Assembly (NCBI GenBank): GCA_902362925.1
Contig: CABIYL010000010.1
Direction: 5' to 3' (one strand)
Length of the DNA stretch: 64,000 nucleotides
Source: Pseudoflavonifractor sp902362925
Lineage (GTDB): Bacteria; Bacillota; Clostridia; Oscillospirales; Oscillospiraceae
The notes under the pieces are model-generated. The model was not told the origin of the DNA, did not search any database, and saw only the letters and a program-made list of their open reading frames with translations. The position numbers and the translations under genes were made by a program. Position 1 is the stretch's first letter. Each line of letters starts with the position of its first letter. Below are positions 52,560 through 60,926 of this stretch, one piece after another.

Positions 52560-52830
52560 TTCGGACGCTTCGCGTCCTCAATGCAGGCTAGTCACGCCTC
52601 GGGCTCCGCCCTCGGCCGACCGCATCATCCACCCGGTACACAGGGGCGCGTGAAAACCAGCCACCACGGTTTCCTGTGCCTCGCGTGTACCCTTGCGAGG
52701 GCAACGGAGGCGCGAAGCGCCGTAGTTGCCCGACCAGACGGGAGATAGCCGCCCGCAGGGCGGTCGCCCAAAGCATCGAGCGTGAGCGAGATGCGCACCT
52801 GCGCCTCGGCCTTCGCACCCTCTGACGCTC
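52560..52830. other. GC-rich stretch dense in short perfect hairpins, no gene seen
   Basis: Examples are GGACGC-TTC-GCGTCC (52563-52577), GGCGC-GAA-GCGCC nested in GGGCAAC...GTTGCCC (52699-52731), and CCGCCC-GCA-GGGCGG near 52753. An open frame on the minus strand (52588-52818) is Arg-rich without protein-like character. A structured RNA, a single-strand origin or a transfer origin are all possible; none is demonstrated. Confidence 0.5.
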
Positions 52831-52837
52831 TCAGAGC

Positions 52838-52905
52838 CGTTTTAAGACGTTTTAAGCCCTCCAGGGCATCGGAGTACCCTGAAGGGCTTAAAACGTCTTA
52901 AAACG
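52838..52905. repeat. 29-bp-armed inverted repeat at the right end of the element
   Basis: The left arm 52838-52866 and right arm 52877-52905 pair with one mismatch around a 10-base loop. Each arm contains two tandem ACGTTTTAAG-type units, so the hairpin is itself repetitive. Confidence 0.9.
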
Positions 52906-52949
52906 CCAAATACGGCGCTCACATGGTGGTGACCGAAACGGGAGCACCC

Positions 52950-53024
52950 TTAGCGGGTGCCCCCGAATCTATAAACAAGCGCGAACTCATTCCGAAAGAA
53001 GAATAGTTCGACGCTTCCTACTCT
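52950..53024 (-). other. Candidate native 3' end of the recombinase gene, used in the circular form
   Basis: Reading away from the tmRNA end in the frame set by GGC-TCC-ACC gives 24 codons (RVGSVELFFFRNEFALVYRF, then GGTR) and TAA at 52950-52952. The stop lies in the loop of a hairpin (GGGCACCC/GGGTGCTCCC, about 52940-52964) followed by GTTTC. Joined at the shared TGGTGGAG, this would complete the recombinase at about 544 residues. Confidence 0.55.
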
Positions 53025-53369
53025 GGTGGAGGCGAGGGGAGTCGAACCCCTGTCCGAAAACGCTTCAACGGGAACTTCTCCGGGCGCAGACGGTTATTTA
53101 CATTCCCTTACCCAGGCGTGAGCCGTCACACTCAAAGGCTTGGTAGCTTCATTGTTCATGGTGCGCTCAAAGCTTTGCGCACACACGTGCACCACTCGTC
53201 GACGCCCAATCCCGGACCGTGGTCCTTCCAGGTTGGACGGCCGCGTTAAGCCGCGGCGAGAACTACGTTATCGTCGTTCTTTAATTTATAAGTTGCCCGT
53301 TTTAAGGTGGTCAGGCGCCACCGCCCGCTATTCCCGCCTCTACGTCCCCGTCGAAACCAGTACGCCCCC
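53024..53369 (-). ncRNA. ssrA: tmRNA (ssrA)
   Basis: The 5' end GGGGGCG (53363-53369) pairs with CGCCTCC before the encoded ACCA at 53024. The tRNA-like T-arm GGGGTTCGACTCCCC and the 5' GGTTTCGAC are present. The tag frame (53246-53278) reads NDDNVVLAAA then TAA. Pseudoknot-forming GC-rich arms follow. The gene is intact although the element abuts its CCA end. tmRNA rescues stalled ribosomes together with SmpB, whose gene is 770 bases away. A TATAGT -10 lies about 75 bases upstream (53443-53448). Confidence 0.95.
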
Positions 53370-53580
53370 ATGTCGTCGGAGCAAGCTCCTCCGTTCCGGA
53401 CCAACCCATTTCGCTGGGCTTCGTCTGGAGTGGGGAAACGATACTATAATTCTTCCATGGGAAGAGGGAGAACAAAAAACAACGACGATTGTTCTTCGTG
53501 GATACTCATCCGCCGGTAAGCGGAGAGAATATTTCATCCGGCGGGGCGGGTAGCCCCGCCGGAGTGAAAGCAATTGGAAA

Positions 53581-54105
53581 TCAGACCTTCTCAGGGGCGG
53601 GATAGTCCACGCCGAAGGTCTCCACGGTCACGGACTTCATCCGCTGGTCCTTGCGGGGCCGGTCGGTACGGACGTCACGGTCGGCGTAGACAATGGCGTC
53701 GGCCACGTCCATGCCCTCGATGACCTTGCCGAAGGCAGCGTAATCGCCGTCCAGGTGGGGAGCCTTCTCCACCATGATGAAGAACTGGCTGCCGGCGGAG
53801 TTGGGATGCATGGCACGGGCCATGGACAGCACGCCCCGGTCATGCTTCAGGTCGTTCTTCACACCGTTGCGGGCAAACTCGCCCTTGATGGTGTAGCCAG
53901 GACCACCCATGCCGGTGCCGTTGGGGCAGCCGCCCTGGATCATGAAGCCGGGGATGACACGGTGGAAAATCAGGCCGTTATAAAAGCCGGACTGCACCAG
54001 GCTGATGAAATTGTTGACCGTATTGGGGGCCACGTCGGGATAGAGCTCGGCGACCATCTTGCCGCCGTCCTCCATCTCAATGGTAACCAGAGGATTCTGA
54101 GCCAT
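53581..54105 (-). CDS. Cyclophilin-type peptidyl-prolyl cis-trans isomerase
   Basis: The 174-residue protein starts at MAQNPLVTIEM, nine bases after AAAGGAG; ATG three codons earlier overlaps that site. Cyclophilin motifs are complete: NFISLVQSGFYNGLIFHRVIPGFMIQGG, GSQFFIMVEKAPHLDG and AAFGKVIEGMDV. There is no signal peptide, so it is cytoplasmic. It follows smpB by 35 bases on the same strand, possibly as one transcript with it. Confidence 0.95.
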   Translation of the reverse strand: MAQNPLVTIEMEDGGKMVAELYPDVAPNTVNNFISLVQSGFYNGLIFHRVIPGFMIQGGCPNGTGMGGPGYTIKGEFARNGVKNDLKHDRGVLSMARAMHPNSAGSQFFIMVEKAPHLDGDYAAFGKVIEGMDVADAIVYADRDVRTDRPRKDQRMKSVTVETFGVDYPAPEKV

Positions 54106-54140
54106 TGGGAACATCTCCTTTCAGTATGGGAAACCTTATC

Positions 54141-54608
54141 TCAGTAGCCGCCCCGGGACTTCATGGCCCGGTCCATCTCGCGCTTGGCGTCCTTGGCGGC
54201 GGCGGCGTCCCGCTTGTCATAGAGCTTCTTGCCCTTGGCAAGACCGACCTCCACCTTTACCCGCGCATTGCGGAAATACAGGGAGAGGGGGATGAGAGAG
54301 TAGCCGTCCACCTTGGTCTTCTGGAACAGACGGAGAATCTCACGCTTGTGCATCAGAAGACGGCGGGTACGGCGGGGGTCTTTATTAAAAATATTGCCCT
54401 GCTCATAGGGGGAGATGTGCATCCCCACCACGGACAGTTCCCCGTCCTTGACGATACAGAAGGCGTCCTTCAGGTTCACGTTGCCCTGGCGGACAGATTT
54501 GACCTCGGTACCGCAGAGCTCAATGCCGGCCTCGTACTTATCCTCGATAAAATAATCGTGGTAGGCCTTGGGGTTCTTGGAGATAATTTTAATGCCCTTC
54601 TGGTCCAC
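54141..54608 (-). CDS. smpB: SsrA-binding protein SmpB
   Basis: SmpB delivers tmRNA to stalled ribosomes. GTG at 54608 is nine bases after AGGAGG and gives 155 residues, the family norm; the frame is open further upstream but without homology. Landmarks are KNPKAYHDYFIEDKYEAGIEL, GTEVKSVRQGNVNLKDAF, HISPYEQGN and the basic C-terminal tail (KKLYDKRDAAAAKDAKREMDR). It is near ssrA on the same strand, a frequent arrangement. Confidence 0.97.
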   Translation of the reverse strand: MDQKGIKIISKNPKAYHDYFIEDKYEAGIELCGTEVKSVRQGNVNLKDAFCIVKDGELSVVGMHISPYEQGNIFNKDPRRTRRLLMHKREILRLFQKTKVDGYSLIPLSLYFRNARVKVEVGLAKGKKLYDKRDAAAAKDAKREMDRAMKSRGGY

Positions 54609-54832
54609 TGGGACGCACCTCCTTCCGGGCGGGTATGGCAGTGTGCACCGGAAAGACGGCACAAATACCACTGTAAAAGTTATGATACCATGGAGCGGCA
54701 GCGGAATGGTATCATATGCTGTGTTTTTCGGTTGCCCCGCAAGGGGCGAGAAAAACAGCTGAAAGAAAAGCATAATAGCCACTCTGTGGTTATTATACCA
54801 TGCCTGTCAAGGGCTCAGACAGAGAGAAGGGC

Positions 54833-55327
54833 TCAGGAGGGAAAATGGCGCAGCAGCACGGCCGGGGCGTCCTGCTCCAGGATGGAGCGGCCGTGCTCGG
54901 CCAGCCGGGCGTCCGGATGGGTGAGGGCATCCTCAGTGCGGCCAAACTCCGACAGACAGGCCGCCATGCCCCGCTCACCGCCGGGAAGAGAGAGCCAGAA
55001 ACGGCCGTCCAGCCAGGCCAGGGCACTGTCCTGACACAGGGCGGGCAGGGCACGGACGGCGGAGAGCAACTCCTCAAAGCCGGAGAAGGAGAACCACTGC
55101 CGGGACGGCGGCGCCACCCGGGCAAAGACCAGCACGCCGCAGGCCTCCGGGTAGGCCTCAATCTCAATGGGACCCTCCAGAGGCATGCCGGACCTGGCAA
55201 AGGCACCACGGGTCAGCTCCAGCGCCTCCTCCAGGGTGAGCTGGGCAGGGGTGAGCCCCCGCTCCTTCAAATCCGCCGCGGTGATGTACAACACTGCGCT
55301 GCCGGTGCCGATGGATTGGATGGTCAT
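54833..55327 (-). CDS. MecA-like adaptor protein
   Basis: The 164-residue protein starts at MTIQSIGTG, about six bases after AAGGAGG. The N-terminal part (AVLYITAADLKERGLTPAQL) and C-terminal part (WFSFSGFEELLSAVRAL, WLDGRFWLSL, LSEFGR) follow the layout of MecA/YpbH, which present substrates to ClpC. The middle is rearranged compared with Bacillus MecA. The adaptor role is inferred from this resemblance. A role near tmRNA in protein quality control would fit but is not shown. Confidence 0.65.
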   Translation of the reverse strand: MTIQSIGTGSAVLYITAADLKERGLTPAQLTLEEALELTRGAFARSGMPLEGPIEIEAYPEACGVLVFARVAPPSRQWFSFSGFEELLSAVRALPALCQDSALAWLDGRFWLSLPGGERGMAACLSEFGRTEDALTHPDARLAEHGRSILEQDAPAVLLRHFPS

Positions 55328-55480
55328 AGAACGGACCTCCTTGCTCTGATGAGAAAATGGGCCGCAAAACGGGCCGAATACTTTGGCTATCATTATAGCG
55401 GACCCTTTCTGCGGTGAACAGCTGTAATGATTGGGGGAACTGGAAGAAGCGTCTCCGGGGTAGCGCGGAAATGGGGATTA

Positions 55481-55489
55481 TGCTATAAT
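55481..55489 (+). promoter_or_regulatory. Extended -10 promoter for the Nudix/walRK transcript
   Basis: TGCTATAAT with TATAAT at 55484-55489, about 95 bases upstream of the Nudix start; the -35 region is poor. Confidence 0.5.
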
Positions 55490-55585
55490 GTCATAATAGC
55501 GACAAACAGGAACAAATAGCATAGCCTGCGCTATGCCGGATGATTCCATATGATACTTTACACTCTTGAATGAATGGGGCGATTC

Positions 55586-56125
55586 ATGATGGAACTGACA
55601 GAAAAGACGCTGGAGAGCCGGGAGATTTTCCGGGGACGCATTGTCACCCTCAAGGTGGATAAAATCGAGCTGCCCGACGGGCATCAGTCGGGCAGAGAGG
55701 TGGTGGAGCACCCCGGCGGCGTGGCCGTGCTCCCCCTGGACGACCAGGACATGGTGACCCTGGTGCGGCAGTACCGCTATCCCTTCGGAAAGGTGATCAC
55801 CGAGCTGCCCGCCGGTAAGCTGGACGGCCCTGAGGACCACCGGGTGGCCGCACTCCGGGAGCTGAGCGAGGAGGTGGGCCTGGAGCCCGAGGAGCTGACC
55901 TACATGGGCTGCCTCTACGCTTCCCCCGGATTCTGCACCGAGGTGCTGCACATGTACCTGGCACGGGGACTCAAGCAGGGAGCCTGCCACCCCGACGAGG
56001 GCGAGTTCCTGGAGCGGATTAAAGTACCCTTCGACCAGCTGGTGGAGCAGGTCATGAACAACGAGATTTCCGACGCCAAGACAGTGGCGGCGGTGCTGAA
56101 GGCAAAGGTGCTGTTGGGGCGGTGA
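55586..56125 (+). CDS. Nudix hydrolase, ADP-ribose pyrophosphatase type
   Basis: The 179-residue protein carries a complete Nudix box (AGKLDGPEDHRVAALRELSEEVGLEPEE) and the family start LESREIFRGRIVTLKVDKIELPDG of ADP-ribose pyrophosphatases (NudF). It should cleave ADP-ribose to AMP and ribose 5-phosphate in the cytoplasm. Starts at 55574, 55586 and 55589 are possible; GGGG seven bases before 55586 favours that one. It lies 25 bases before walR and may share its transcript. Confidence 0.9.
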   Translation: MMELTEKTLESREIFRGRIVTLKVDKIELPDGHQSGREVVEHPGGVAVLPLDDQDMVTLVRQYRYPFGKVITELPAGKLDGPEDHRVAALRELSEEVGLEPEELTYMGCLYASPGFCTEVLHMYLARGLKQGACHPDEGEFLERIKVPFDQLVEQVMNNEISDAKTVAAVLKAKVLLGR

Positions 56126-56150
56126 GAGGCCGCCTGCAGAGGAGGCAGTC

Positions 56151-56855
56151 ATGAACAAGCGTATTCTCATTGTGGAAGACGAGAAAAATATTGTGGACAT
56201 CCTCAGCTTCAACCTGGGCCGTGAGGGCTATGAGACCCTGGAGGCCTATGACGGCCAGACCGGGCTCCAGCTGGCCCTGGAGCAGGACCCCGACCTGGTG
56301 CTGCTGGACCTGATGCTGCCCAAGATGAACGGCTTTGACGTGTGCCGCAGCATCCGGGCGGAGGGGAAAAACACCCCGGTCATCATGCTCACCGCCCGCG
56401 AGGAGGAGAACGACAAGGTCATGGGCCTGGAGCTGGGCGCCGACGACTATATCACCAAGCCCTTCTCCATGCGGGAACTGCTGGCCAGAGTGAAGGCCAA
56501 CATCCGCCGCAGGGAGATGGCCGGCAACGCGCCCGCCGCTCCCGTGGGCAGCAACAGGCTGGAGGCCGGACGCATCTCCGTGGACCAGGACCTGATGGTG
56601 GCCTACAAGGACGGAAAAGCCCTGGACCTGACCCAGCGGGAGTATGAGCTGCTGCGGTTCCTGGCCGCACGGCCGGGAAAGGTGTTCTCCCGGGAGGCCC
56701 TGATGGAAAACGTGTGGAACTATGAGGGCTATGTGGGCGACGTCCGGGCCGTGGACGTGGCGGTCCGCCGCCTGCGGGAAAAAGTGGAGGACGACCCGGC
56801 TCAGCCCCAGATTATCGTCACCAGACGGGGCCAGGGTTACCTGCTCAACCTGTAA
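56151..56855 (+). CDS. walR: Response regulator WalR (OmpR family)
   Basis: The 234-residue regulator has IVEDEKNI, phosphoacceptor Asp53 in LLDLMLPKMNGFDV, LTAREEE, GADDYITKPFSMREL and a winged helix (DLTQREYELLRFLAARPG). GAGGAGG lies about five bases upstream. Assignment to WalR rests on the following kinase and the YycH and YycI-type genes, which together define the WalRK cell-wall control operon of Firmicutes; PhoP would be the alternative on domain content alone. Confidence 0.9.
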   Translation: MNKRILIVEDEKNIVDILSFNLGREGYETLEAYDGQTGLQLALEQDPDLVLLDLMLPKMNGFDVCRSIRAEGKNTPVIMLTAREEENDKVMGLELGADDYITKPFSMRELLARVKANIRRREMAGNAPAAPVGSNRLEAGRISVDQDLMVAYKDGKALDLTQREYELLRFLAARPGKVFSREALMENVWNYEGYVGDVRAVDVAVRRLREKVEDDPAQPQIIVTRRGQGYLLNL

Positions 56856-56913
56856 AGAAACAGATCGGAACCCATGAGACAGTTGGGAAAACATTTCAGG
56901 AGGTGAGGACGCC

Positions 56914-58701
56914 GTGTTCAGAAGCCTGCATATGAAGCTGGTGCTCATTATGGTGCTGCTCATTGTGTCGCTGATGACCGTGGTGGGGGCGTTTCTGGTC
57001 AACTCGGTGTCCGCCTTCTATCTGACCGAGTTCTACGACCAGATGCACACTGTATTCCGCTCCGACAACGAGACCCTGGCACGGGATTTACAGGCTGAGG
57101 CAGGCGAGGGACAGAGCGATGTGGACGTGATTCAGGACGTGCTCAAGAGCTACATCGGCGCCCTGGGCATTGACAACCGCCACCGCAACTACTTCATCCT
57201 GGACGGCTCCACCGGCAAGTGCCTGGCCGCCTCCGATGAGGAGAAGGGGGCCAATCTGCGCATCACCCCCAACATCACCGCCGCCATTCAGAACCAGGAG
57301 GGAAACATGAAGGATGTTTCCGCCGACTACATGGATGTGGCGGTGCCCATCCAGCGGGGAGAGAACCGGTACATCATCTACATCCTGGACGACCGTACCA
57401 CGGTCCAGAACCTGAACGCCCAGCTCTTCCAGCTCATCCTGGAGGCCCTGGCCTTCGGTCTGGTTATCTCCGTGCTGCTGTCCTTCCTCCTGTCCAAGAC
57501 CATGATCACCCCCATCGAGCGGCTGACCACCGGCGCCGAGCGGGTGGCAAAGGGAGACTTCTCCCACAAGATTGAGGTGGCCTCCAAGGACGAGATCGGC
57601 GTGCTCACCGGCACCTTCAACAACATGGCCCGGCAGCTGCGGGACACCATCCGGGAGGCGGAGAACGAGCGGAACAAGCTGGGCACCCTCTTCCTCCACA
57701 TGACTGACGGCGTGGTGGCCTTCTCCCGGGATGGAGCGGTCATCCAGTGCAACCCCGCCGCCGAGCGGATGCTCCACCGGACCATCCCCGTTGGCGGCGA
57801 TGAGGTGACCTACGACACCCTCTTCGGCGACATCGCCGCCCTGCCCTCTGTGCTGGCTGTGGAGCAGCCCGGCTATCTGGACGGCGAGCGGGAGATTGAC
57901 GGCACCATCCTGGAGCTGCTGCTGGCCCCCTTCTCCAGCGAGAGCGCCGGCGGCGTCATGGTGGTGATCCACGATGTTACCGAGCAGCGCAAGACTGAGG
58001 AGATGCGCAGGGAGTTCGTGGCCAACGTGTCCCACGAGCTGCGCACCCCCCTGACCAACATCCGCAGCTACGCCGAGACCCTGGTGGACAACGCAGGCGA
58101 GCTGCCCCCCAACATGGAGAAAAATTTCCTGGGCGTCATCCTCAACGAGTCCGACCGGATGACCCACATCGTCCAGGACCTGCTCACCCTGTCCCGGTTC
58201 GACTCGGGCCACAGTGAGCTCAAGCTGGCCCCCTTCTCCTTTGAAGGGGCCATCCGCGACGTGTACAACGCCGTGCTGCTGGACGCCCAGCGCCACGGCC
58301 ACACCCTCCGCCTGGGCATTGAGGAGAATCTGCCCAACATCGTGGGAGACAGGGAGCGGATTCTCCAGGTGATGATGAATGTGATGTCCAACGCCATCAA
58401 GTACACCCCCGACGGCGGCAGCATCGCCATCTCTGCCGGAAGGCTGAGAGACCGGGTGTGGATGGAGGTGGCCGACAACGGCATCGGCATCCCCGCTGCC
58501 GACCGGCCCCGTATCTTTGAGCGGTTCTACCGGGTGGACAAGGCCCGCTCCCGGGAGTCCGGCGGCACCGGTCTGGGCCTCTCCATCGCAAAGGAGATCA
58601 TCGACCGGCACGAGGGCATCATCCGCCTGGTGGACAAGGACGGCCCCGGACTGACGGTCCGGGTGGAGCTGAAGATTGAGGGGCCCGGCCATGGAGCGTA
58701 G
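56914..58701 (+). CDS. walK: Sensor histidine kinase WalK
   Basis: The 595-residue kinase starts at GTG eight bases after AGGAGGTG. Membrane helices lie at about 8-30 and 175-198 around an extracytoplasmic sensor of about 145 residues. Next are HAMP (PIERLTTGAERVAKGDFSHKI), a PAS domain (about 250-345), H-box SHELRTPLTN with His374, N-box NAIKYTPDGG, and GGTGLGLSIAKEIIDRHEG. The HAMP-PAS order is that of WalK. The yycH gene overlaps its end by 11 bases. Confidence 0.92.
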   Translation: MFRSLHMKLVLIMVLLIVSLMTVVGAFLVNSVSAFYLTEFYDQMHTVFRSDNETLARDLQAEAGEGQSDVDVIQDVLKSYIGALGIDNRHRNYFILDGSTGKCLAASDEEKGANLRITPNITAAIQNQEGNMKDVSADYMDVAVPIQRGENRYIIYILDDRTTVQNLNAQLFQLILEALAFGLVISVLLSFLLSKTMITPIERLTTGAERVAKGDFSHKIEVASKDEIGVLTGTFNNMARQLRDTIREAENERNKLGTLFLHMTDGVVAFSRDGAVIQCNPAAERMLHRTIPVGGDEVTYDTLFGDIAALPSVLAVEQPGYLDGEREIDGTILELLLAPFSSESAGGVMVVIHDVTEQRKTEEMRREFVANVSHELRTPLTNIRSYAETLVDNAGELPPNMEKNFLGVILNESDRMTHIVQDLLTLSRFDSGHSELKLAPFSFEGAIRDVYNAVLLDAQRHGHTLRLGIEENLPNIVGDRERILQVMMNVMSNAIKYTPDGGSIAISAGRLRDRVWMEVADNGIGIPAADRPRIFERFYRVDKARSRESGGTGLGLSIAKEIIDRHEGIIRLVDKDGPGLTVRVELKIEGPGHGA

Positions 58702-60034
58702 AAAAAAACGCAGACGCCTCATTGAGATTGTCAAGGATATCCTGATTGTCCTGCTGGCCCTCTCTGCCGTCTATCTCACCATGCGCACCCAGATCGGTGG
58801 ACTGGTGGGATGGGACGGAAGATGGCTCAGCGGACTGTTCAGCGGAGGACCTGCGGGTCTGCTCCCCGTCGCCGGCGAGGAGACAAAAGAGACCATACAG
58901 ACCAGACCGGTGCGCATGTCGGTCCAGCTGGGCAGCGGCGGCCGGTACGGCGTACAGTACGACCAGACCGCCGTGGACGCCCTGTATGACGCCACTGCAA
59001 GCCTTCTGGGTGACGCCCTGGGCAGCGCCCAGGAGCCGGTCCAGATCACCGAGGCCGCCTGGAGGGAGGCCCTCTCCAACAAGTGGGGCATCTATTTCGA
59101 CTTCCAGGGGACGGTGCCCCTGACGGTGCTCTCCGCGTCCCTGTCCGGCGCGGTCAATCAGGCCCTGCCCGAGGAGGGCGTCCGGCGGCTCCTGCTGGCC
59201 GAAGAAGAAGGGGCCGTGCGCCTGTATTATAGTAATGAGAGCACCGGCATGTACTATGCCTGCGATACGGCAGAGGCCCTGAGAGGACATGTTCAGACCG
59301 CAGCCGCTGCATACAGCCCCAACGGAACCGTGTTTGCCTACGAGACCAGCTATACCGAGCTGGCACCCTATGTCATGGTAGCCGCCACCCAGGTCAGCCC
59401 AAAGGTGTATCATGCGGTGAACCCGGTGGCGCAGATGAGCGAGAGTGACCGGGAGGAGCTGATGGAGTCCCTGGGCTTCCACCCCCAGTCCAACAACAGC
59501 TACCGCAGCGGCGACCGGCTGATTGTCAACGAATGGCCCGACCGGCTGAGCATCCTGGACGACGGCCACGTGCGCTATGAGACCTCCGCCTCCGATGAGC
59601 CCAAGTACCCTGTGGGCACCGCTGGAGAGGACGTGGACGCCAAGGCCGTGACAGAGGCCACCTGGACCCTGGCGGAGCAGACTTTGGGAGAGCGCTGCGG
59701 TGCGGCCCGGCTCTACCTCATGAACGTGGAGGAGATGGGCGAGGGCGAGTGGGTGGCGGATTACGGCTACTGCCTCAACGGCGCCGCCGTGGAGCTGGGC
59801 AGCGACGGCTATGCCGCACGCTTCATCATCCAGGACGGCCAGATTACCGAGTTTGAACTCTTTTTCCGGAACTACACCGACACCGGAGAGCAGTCCATCG
59901 TGCTGCCTGAGGCCCAGGCTGCCGCAGCCATGTCCGCCCAGAAGGTAGAGGGCAGCGAGCTGCTGCTGGCCTACGAGGACACCGGAACCACGGAGCTGCT
60001 GAGAGCGGAGTGGATTGCCATACAGACCCCCTGA
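58691..60034 (+). CDS. yycH: YycH-like regulator of WalK
   Basis: The 447-residue protein has one N-terminal membrane helix (VKDILIVLLALSAVYLTMRT) after a basic cytoplasmic tail; the rest is extracytoplasmic. It begins within the 3' end of walK and is followed by the YycI-like gene, the conserved walRKHI order. Sequence similarity to Bacillus YycH is low, as usual in Clostridia, so the name rests mostly on topology, size and position. YycH and YycI control WalK through membrane-segment contacts. Confidence 0.8.
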   Translation: MERRKKRRRLIEIVKDILIVLLALSAVYLTMRTQIGGLVGWDGRWLSGLFSGGPAGLLPVAGEETKETIQTRPVRMSVQLGSGGRYGVQYDQTAVDALYDATASLLGDALGSAQEPVQITEAAWREALSNKWGIYFDFQGTVPLTVLSASLSGAVNQALPEEGVRRLLLAEEEGAVRLYYSNESTGMYYACDTAEALRGHVQTAAAAYSPNGTVFAYETSYTELAPYVMVAATQVSPKVYHAVNPVAQMSESDREELMESLGFHPQSNNSYRSGDRLIVNEWPDRLSILDDGHVRYETSASDEPKYPVGTAGEDVDAKAVTEATWTLAEQTLGERCGAARLYLMNVEEMGEGEWVADYGYCLNGAAVELGSDGYAARFIIQDGQITEFELFFRNYTDTGEQSIVLPEAQAAAAMSAQKVEGSELLLAYEDTGTTELLRAEWIAIQTP

Positions 60035-60050
60035 GAGGATGTGAGCTGCC

Positions 60051-60875
60051 TTGGAGTGGTCCAAAATCAAGAATATTGTGCTGATCATGCTCCTGGCGGT
60101 CAATCTGTTCCTGCTGGTGCTGGTGGCGGACCAGGAGCGCAGGTCTGCCGCCTACCAGGAGGAGGCCCGCACCGGTGCGGTGGAGATTCTGGAGGCAGCC
60201 AATATCCACATTGCACTGGAAGATCTGCCCCCTGAGAGCGCACTGCACACCATGGCTGTGGAGCGGGACCGCTCCACGGAGGACAACATGGCCCAGGTCC
60301 TGCTGGGGGAGAGCGTGAAGTCAGGCAATCTGGGACCGGTCACCTACACCGGCGACTACGGTGAGGGACAGTTCCTCAGCGACGGCAAGTTCTCCTTTAC
60401 CTTCACGGAGGAAGTCCTGACGGTCGGAGAGAGCACCCCGGAAGAGCACGGACAGCAGCTGATGGAAAAGGCGGGCTATGCGTGCCGGGTGCTGGAGAGC
60501 CGGGAGCAGGAGGACGGGACTGTGCTGGTGACGGTGCAGCAGCTGCGGGACGGCAGCCCGGTGTTCAACAGCACGGCCGACCTGACCTACGAGAACGGCT
60601 GCCTGAGAAGCATCCGGGGTCAGCGGCTGATGGGTATTCCTGAGCCGGAGGCAGGTACTGAGCCCCTTGATGTGGCCACTATCCTGCTCCGCTTCCTCAG
60701 CGGCGTGCAGGACGGCGGATATGTGTGCAGCGAGATTGTGGGCATGACAGCAGGCTATGAGGTCACCCTGTCCAGCACCGGCAGCGCCAATCTGGAGCCG
60801 GTTTGGCTGATTACCACCAATACCGTCCCCTTCTATGTGGACGGCACCGACGGAACAGTGAGACAGGCGGAATAA
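60051..60875 (+). CDS. yycI: YycI-like regulator of WalK
   Basis: The 274-residue protein starts from TTG about 11 bases after GAGGATG; MEWSKIKNIVLIMLLAVNLFLLVLV is the YycI-type N-terminal membrane helix, and WSKIKN is characteristic. The remainder is extracytoplasmic (YycH/YycI fold). It is the last gene of the operon: no walJ (metallo-beta-lactamase) or htrA follows; a terminator comes 4 bases later. Confidence 0.85.
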   Translation: MEWSKIKNIVLIMLLAVNLFLLVLVADQERRSAAYQEEARTGAVEILEAANIHIALEDLPPESALHTMAVERDRSTEDNMAQVLLGESVKSGNLGPVTYTGDYGEGQFLSDGKFSFTFTEEVLTVGESTPEEHGQQLMEKAGYACRVLESREQEDGTVLVTVQQLRDGSPVFNSTADLTYENGCLRSIRGQRLMGIPEPEAGTEPLDVATILLRFLSGVQDGGYVCSEIVGMTAGYEVTLSSTGSANLEPVWLITTNTVPFYVDGTDGTVRQAE

Positions 60876-60878
60876 AGA

Positions 60879-60926
60879 AAAAGAATCCCCTTTCCTGTAT
60901 AAAAGCAGGGAAGGGGATTCTTTTTT
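60879..60926 (+). terminator. Terminator of the walRK-yycHI operon
   Basis: AAAAGAATCCCCTTTCCTG and CAGGGAAGGGGATTCTTTT pair over about 18 bases with one mismatch, followed by further T. Confidence 0.88.

Larger units (their letters stand above)
46980..53031. mobile_element. 6.0-kb integrated element in the 3' end of ssrA
   Basis: The segment lies between two direct copies of TGGTGGAG, the right one being the CCA end of tmRNA. It carries a large serine recombinase beside the left end, four further minus-strand genes (including a D5-type primase and an AlpA-like HTH), and about 1.2 kb of non-coding DNA with promoter, terminator-bearing leader, TGACC-repeat array and inverted repeats. Codon choice (GCG, CGC, TCG) differs from the flanking GCC/CGG-preferring genes. 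No capsid, relaxase or conjugation genes are seen, so it is probably a small mobilisable or satellite element. Confidence 0.8.

Noticed and set aside
52588..52818. Arg-rich 76-codon frame in the element
   Set aside because: No ribosome-binding site, no protein-like pattern, and the DNA is better explained by hairpins.
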